Part shown: positions 7,036-10,119 of the stretch, in pieces
Numbering within the stretch: the first letter of the stretch is position 1
Layout: every line of letters starts with the position of its first letter
Source: Gemmatimonadota bacterium
GTDB lineage: Bacteria; Gemmatimonadota; Gemmatimonadetes; Gemmatimonadales; GWC2-71-9
Reading direction: 5' to 3'
Length of the DNA stretch: 10,119 nucleotides
Assembly: GCA_003221825.1 (NCBI GenBank)
Contig: QHUE01000150.1
Coordinates: forward strand, 1 to 10,119
Program-made: the position numbers and the translations under genes
The notes under the pieces: model-generated
The model's input: only the letters and a program-made list of their open reading frames with translations
Told to the model about the DNA's origin: nothing
Databases searched by the model: none

Positions 7036-7257
7036 CTACTCGACTAAACGCTTCGGTTTGGCGTCCCGCGGCTGCTCCTCCTCGCGGGGCGGCGGGAGCT
7101 GCTGGATGCTGTGTTCCGCGTCAGAGAGCGCACGCTTGAACTCGCGCAGTCCCTTGCCGACGGCCTTGCCAGCTTCGGGCAGCCGATTGGCGCCGAAGAC
7201 CAGCAGGACGATCAGCATCAGAATCAGGATTTCGCTGCCACTCAGATTCCCAAGCAT
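7036..7257 (-). CDS. tatA: Sec-independent translocase subunit TatA/TatB family, copy 1
   Basis: A 73-residue small subunit of the twin-arginine translocase, which exports folded proteins across the inner membrane. MLGNLSGSEILILMLIVLLVFG forms the single short N-terminal transmembrane helix (about 8-22), followed by the FG hinge and the family pattern ANRLPEAGKAVGKGLREFK (amphipathic helix, 23-41), then an acidic, proline-rich tail ending PKRLVE. The length and short tail favour TatA over TatB. The start has GAGG six bases upstream and lies 9 bp after the stop of the second tatA, so the two are co-transcribed. No tatC is in the window. Last gene of the right operon; its stop faces the stop of the isomerase gene with two bases between. 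Confidence 0.9.
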   Translation of the reverse strand: MLGNLSGSEILILMLIVLLVFGANRLPEAGKAVGKGLREFKRALSDAEHSIQQLPPPREEEQPRDAKPKRLVE

Positions 7258-7266
7258 GAGTCGCCT

Positions 7267-7539
7267 CTACTGATTGAGCCGTTTTGGGGCTGCCCCCGCC
7301 CCCCCCGCCCCCCCCGCCCCCCCCGCCCCGCGTGCACCTGCCCCGCTCGAGGCCGGCGGCAGCGCGGAGTCCGATGACTCCGGCGGATCCTGGGGCGGCT
7401 CGTCCTTGAGACCCCGCTTGAACTCCTTGATGCCCTTCCCGATGGACGCGCCGATCTCCGGGATCCGCTTCGCCCCGAAGAACAGCACGACGATCAGCAG
7501 CAGGATCGCGATTTCCGTGAAGCCGAGATTGCCGAGCAT
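7267..7539 (-). CDS. tatA: Sec-independent translocase subunit TatA/TatB family, copy 2, with glycine-rich tail
   Basis: A 90-residue TatA-type subunit. MLGNLGFTEIAILLLIVVLFFG is the transmembrane helix, followed by AKRIPEIGASIGKGIKEFK (23-41), a canonical TatA hinge and amphipathic helix. The tail is unusual: a Pro/Asp/Glu/Ser region (45-65) and then an alternating Gly/Ala stretch (about 66-83) coded by long G runs, ending APKRLNQ. The first residues (MLGNL) and the terminal PKRL are shared with the neighbouring TatA, suggesting a tandem duplication. An AGGAAAGG-like ribosome site precedes the ATG, which lies 12 bp after the DUF4321 stop. The pair may be a TatA and a TatB-like partner; which is which cannot be told by eye. 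Confidence 0.9.
   Translation of the reverse strand: MLGNLGFTEIAILLLIVVLFFGAKRIPEIGASIGKGIKEFKRGLKDEPPQDPPESSDSALPPASSGAGARGAGGAGGAGGAGAAPKRLNQ
7293..7329. repeat. C/G homopolymer tract: three perfect 8-base runs inside a tatA tail
   Basis: On the plus strand there are C runs of 5, 8, 8, 8 and 4 bases, each separated by a single G (7293-7329). This makes three exact 9-base units. On the coding strand of tatA these are G runs with single-C spacers, coding the Gly/Ala tail. Such runs are prone to strand slippage and to sequencing error, and meet the usual definition of a G-quadruplex motif in the coding strand and mRNA. Confidence 0.9.
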
Positions 7540-7551
7540 GGTGCGCCTTTC

Positions 7552-7824
7552 CTAGAAGAGCGAGCGGGCGACGAGATACGCGACCAGGACGCCGACGACG
7601 GCGAGCAGCGAGACATCGAGCCCGATAGGTCCTAGCGTAATCGACATCACCAGCAAATCCAAGTGAATGGGACCGATGGTCGGGGTCACCGACCACGTAA
7701 ACAGTTCCTTGGCCGGGCCCTGGGGCAGAAACCGCCGCAGGAACGCCTGCAGCAGCCCGCCCAGCACGAAGCCGACGGCGAGCACACTGAGATAGAAGAG
7801 CGGCCGGCGCGGTCCGGGGGGCAC
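7552..7824 (-). CDS. DUF4321 small membrane protein
   Basis: A 90-residue inner-membrane protein with two predicted transmembrane helices (about 9-29 and 68-87) and a central segment rich in family-like pattern, PIHLDLLVMSITLGPIGLDVSLLAVVG split across 52-78. This matches DUF4321, a short family of unknown function. The GTG start at 7824 lies two bases after the prenyl synthase stop (TGA GC GTG), which argues for translational coupling and decides the start; a purine-rich site is not obvious. Lying between a prenyl synthase and Tat subunits it may have an envelope role, but nothing in the sequence shows which. Confidence 0.8.
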   Translation of the reverse strand: MPPGPRRPLFYLSVLAVGFVLGGLLQAFLRRFLPQGPAKELFTWSVTPTIGPIHLDLLVMSITLGPIGLDVSLLAVVGVLVAYLVARSLF

Positions 7825-7826
7825 GC

Positions 7827-10119
7827 TCAGCTGCGCCGTTCTACCGCGTAGGCAATGCTCCCCTGCAGCGCGTCGCGCGCCGGCGAGGAGGGCAACACAT
7901 CGAGCTCCGTCTCCGCCTGCTGGGCGAGATCCAGCGCGCGCTGGCGCGCCGTCTCCAACCCGCCGGCGCCCTCTACTAATCGGATCACGTCGGCGACCAA
8001 ATCGTCACTCGGCTCCGCCGCCTGCATCAGGTCGGCGACCACCCGCCGGCCTTCGGCGGGCATGCGGGCGAGGGCGGCGATCAGCGGGAGGGTCACCTTG
8101 TGCTCGCGGAGATCCAGGCCCGACGGCTTTCCGGTCACGGCCTCGGGCTCGGTGTAGTCGAGCAGATCGTCCGTGATCTGAAACGCCATGCCGAGCAGCA
8201 TGCCGAAACGCGCCAGCGCCTGCTGGTAATTGGCCGGGGCCGTGAGCGCGCCCACCTCGCACGCACCCGACAGCAACGACGCCGTCTTGGCGCGAATCAG
8301 CTCGTCGTACGCGCCCTCGCCATAGGCCAGCTTGTCGTGGGCCTCCAGCTGGCGCATTTCGCCCACCGTCATCTCGTTGGTCACGCGGGCCAGGACGCGT
8401 AGCGCCTCGTGGTCGTCCAGACGCACCAGCTCGATGATCGCCCGCGAGTAGAGATAGTCCCCCATGATCACGGCGATCTGGTGCGAGAACAATGCGTTGA
8501 TCGTGGGCAGCCCGCGCCGCAACACGGAGTGGTCCACCGAATCGTCGTGGACGAGCGTCGCGAGATGAATCAACTCTACCACCGCGGCGAGCGTCACGGC
8601 GCGCGGATCCTTCGACCCCGCGGCTTGATGGCTGAGCAGCAGCAACGTCGGCCGGAACAGCTTCCCTGCGAGCGCTTTCACGCGCTGCTCGGCATCGAGG
8701 AAACGAATGTCCACGGCAAAGACGCGGCCGTAGAGGTCGCGCGCGTCCGCCTTCTTGCCTTGCTGCTCGAGCGCCCGGCCCAGCCAATAGAGGACGCCCA
8801 GGCGTTCCTGATCGCCAGAGGCGGGGAGATCGAGGCCGCGCCGCAGAATCGACTCGGCGACGCCGAACGCGCCCTTCTCGAAGAAACAGATCCCGAGCAT
8901 CTCGGAGGTGCGCAGCTTGCCTTCGGGCGCGCGCAACGCTTTCTGTAGCTCGGCGATCGCCTCGTCCAAGAGGCCCATCTCCTTGAACGCGACGCCGAGA
9001 TCGTAGTGCGACTGGAAATCGGCTTCGTCGATGTTCTCATCGATGCCCTGCTTGAAGCGCGCGAGCATGTCCTGAAAGTCCTGCTCCTCGTCGCCGGTCG
9101 GCTCTTCATCCTCGACGGTCATCCGCGTGTCTTTGGCCGGCAGTTCTTCGTCTTCTTCGCTGAGCATCGAGCCGAGGTCGATGAAATCGCCGTTCGTGGC
9201 CGCCTCGTCGCGGACTTTCATTTTGGCGTCTTTGGCCTTGACCTTCCCTTCGGGCTTCCCGGAGGGCGCCGGCACGGCGACGGCCGGCGCGAGCATCGAG
9301 AGGGCAGCCTTGGCGCGCTCATTCTTGGCATCGTGCTCGGCGACGCGCGCGTAGACCGCTCGCGCTTTCTCCGGCAAATCCGACCGCAGCAACGCGTCGG
9401 CCAGCTCGAGGTACGCATCGATCAACTTGGCCTTGTCGCCGCCTTTGAAGGCATACTCCACCGCCTTTTGGCGGTGGCGCACGCTGTTGGGATCGAGGCG
9501 CAGCACCTCGTCCACGAGGTCGCGCGCATGGGACAGATTGCCCGCGTTCTCGTAGCCCGTGGTCGCGAGATCGAGCTCTTCGATGCCGCGGTCGCGGTCT
9601 CCCTGTTCGATCAGCGCTTCGCCCAGCGCCTGATGCGCTTCCGGATCGTCGGGGTTGTCGGCGACTTGGCTCTCGAGCTCCTCGATCTCCGGCGCGGCCG
9701 GCGTCTCCTCGATGTTGGAGAACACGAGCGACCCCGCCTGATCACCCGCGCTGTTGATCTCATCGATCCCGAGGTCGATGAAGCCGGACCGGCGCCCACC
9801 AGTCGAGATCGACGTGTCGTCTTCGGTCTGGATGAAGCTCGGATGCCGTGGCGGCGAGACCTCGTCGATGGCGAGCGGCTCGTCGTCGACGTCATGCCCC
9901 GCGTCGGTCGTGGCCGTCTCAAAATCGGGCTCCAGCTCGAGCGGCGGCACCTCGACGACCGTCTTGCGCTTGCCCGGCCCAGGCTTGGCAGTGGGGGCCG
10001 GAGCGACCGGACGCTTCGGTACCACGGGCTTCACGCGCGGTGGTTCGGGCGTGGCCACTTTGCCGCTCGCGGGACGGCCCAACGGCTTCAGCGGCGGCAC
10101 AGCCTTCTTCGCGGGCGGC
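7827..10119 (-). CDS. TPR protein fused in frame to a polyprenyl diphosphate synthase (5' end beyond window)
   Basis: Numbering is from the GTG at 10100; the frame stays open to the window edge (AKKA-like residues), so the true start is probably outside. Residues 1-130 are Pro/Lys-rich then acidic and disordered. Residues 135-270 and 360-476 are TPR blocks (AHQALGEALIEQGDRDRGIEEL; HYDLGVAFKEMGLLDEAIAEL) with an acidic spacer. From 478 a trans-prenyltransferase follows: GKLFRP (479-484, IPP binding), first Asp-rich motif DDSVD (519-523), RRG (528-530), AKT (604-606) and second motif DDLLD (644-648). A small residue (A514) five before the first Asp motif suggests a long-chain product such as a menaquinone side chain. 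The enzyme normally has some 40-50 residues of helix before GGK(x)xRP; here they are missing and the TPR end (IRFLDAEQRVKAL) abuts directly. This may be a deletion fusion rather than a natural two-domain enzyme. Confidence 0.82.
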   Translation of the reverse strand, partial: PPAKKAVPPLKPLGRPASGKVATPEPPRVKPVVPKRPVAPAPTAKPGPGKRKTVVEVPPLELEPDFETATTDAGHDVDDEPLAIDEVSPPRHPSFIQTEDDTSISTGGRRSGFIDLGIDEINSAGDQAGSLVFSNIEETPAAPEIEELESQVADNPDDPEAHQALGEALIEQGDRDRGIEELDLATTGYENAGNLSHARDLVDEVLRLDPNSVRHRQKAVEYAFKGGDKAKLIDAYLELADALLRSDLPEKARAVYARVAEHDAKNERAKAALSMLAPAVAVPAPSGKPEGKVKAKDAKMKVRDEAATNGDFIDLGSMLSEEDEELPAKDTRMTVEDEEPTGDEEQDFQDMLARFKQGIDENIDEADFQSHYDLGVAFKEMGLLDEAIAELQKALRAPEGKLRTSEMLGICFFEKGAFGVAESILRRGLDLPASGDQERLGVLYWLGRALEQQGKKADARDLYGRVFAVDIRFLDAEQRVKALAGKLFRPTLLLLSHQAAGSKDPRAVTLAAVVELIHLATLVHDDSVDHSVLRRGLPTINALFSHQIAVIMGDYLYSRAIIELVRLDDHEALRVLARVTNEMTVGEMRQLEAHDKLAYGEGAYDELIRAKTASLLSGACEVGALTAPANYQQALARFGMLLGMAFQITDDLLDYTEPEAVTGKPSGLDLREHKVTLPLIAALARMPAEGRRVVADLMQAAEPSDDLVADVIRLVEGAGGLETARQRALDLAQQAETELDVLPSSPARDALQGSIAYAVERRS

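Noticed and set aside
7038..7060. Possible hairpin near the end of tatA as a terminator
   Set aside because: Only a four-base AT-rich stem within coding sequence and no T run after it.
1..10119. CRISPR array, tRNA/rRNA, insertion sequence, prophage or defence genes
   Set aside because: No regularly spaced repeats, no RNA-gene signatures, no transposase or integrase motifs; nearly all sequence is accounted for by the listed genes.

Overview
The window looks like a chromosomal, mostly housekeeping stretch from a high-GC, diderm-type bacterium. Gene density is near total, with only about 150 bp lacking a gene in over 10 kb. I see no transposase, integrase, phage gene, CRISPR array, tRNA or rRNA. 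The gene set (TPR protein, aroQ, pepP, accB, pilT, accC; an SurA/PpiD-like isomerase; two TatA paralogs; DUF4321; a long-chain prenyl synthase) recalls Gemmatimonadota or a related soil phylum. That placement is an inference from gene content and protein style, not a database result.

Left operon (minus strand, 5251 down to 1). The order of transcription is TPR protein, aroQ, pepP-like Xaa-Pro peptidase, accB, pilT, accC (cut by the window edge). Every junction is an overlap or a gap of 26 bp or less, and two are one-base stop/start overlaps (TAGTG, TGATG), so the set is very probably one coupled mRNA. A promoter candidate with a perfect TTGACA box lies just upstream of the first gene. aroQ serves the shikimate pathway and accB/accC begin fatty acid synthesis. 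The Xaa-Pro peptidase is often found beside them in bacteria. PilT, a type IV pilus retraction motor, is the odd member, sitting exactly between accB and accC.

Divergent gene (plus strand, 5401 to 7033). A membrane-anchored periplasmic chaperone/isomerase of the SurA/PpiD type is broken. Its N-terminal part is in one frame and its C-terminal part in another, and the second half of the parvulin domain appears to be missing at about 6288.

Right operon (minus strand, 10119 down to 7036). The order is a TPR region joined in frame to a polyprenyl diphosphate synthase, then a DUF4321 membrane protein, then two TatA-type translocase subunits in tandem. The prenyl synthase lacks its usual N-terminal helices and begins abruptly at its GKLFRP motif, fused to the end of the TPR region. 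One tatA contains three perfect G8 runs that could slip or form a G-quadruplex.

The points most worth checking are the two deletion-like junctions (in the isomerase and in the TPR-prenyl synthase fusion), the pilT between accB and accC, and the G8 tracts. I do not see a convincing undescribed defence or mobile system here.
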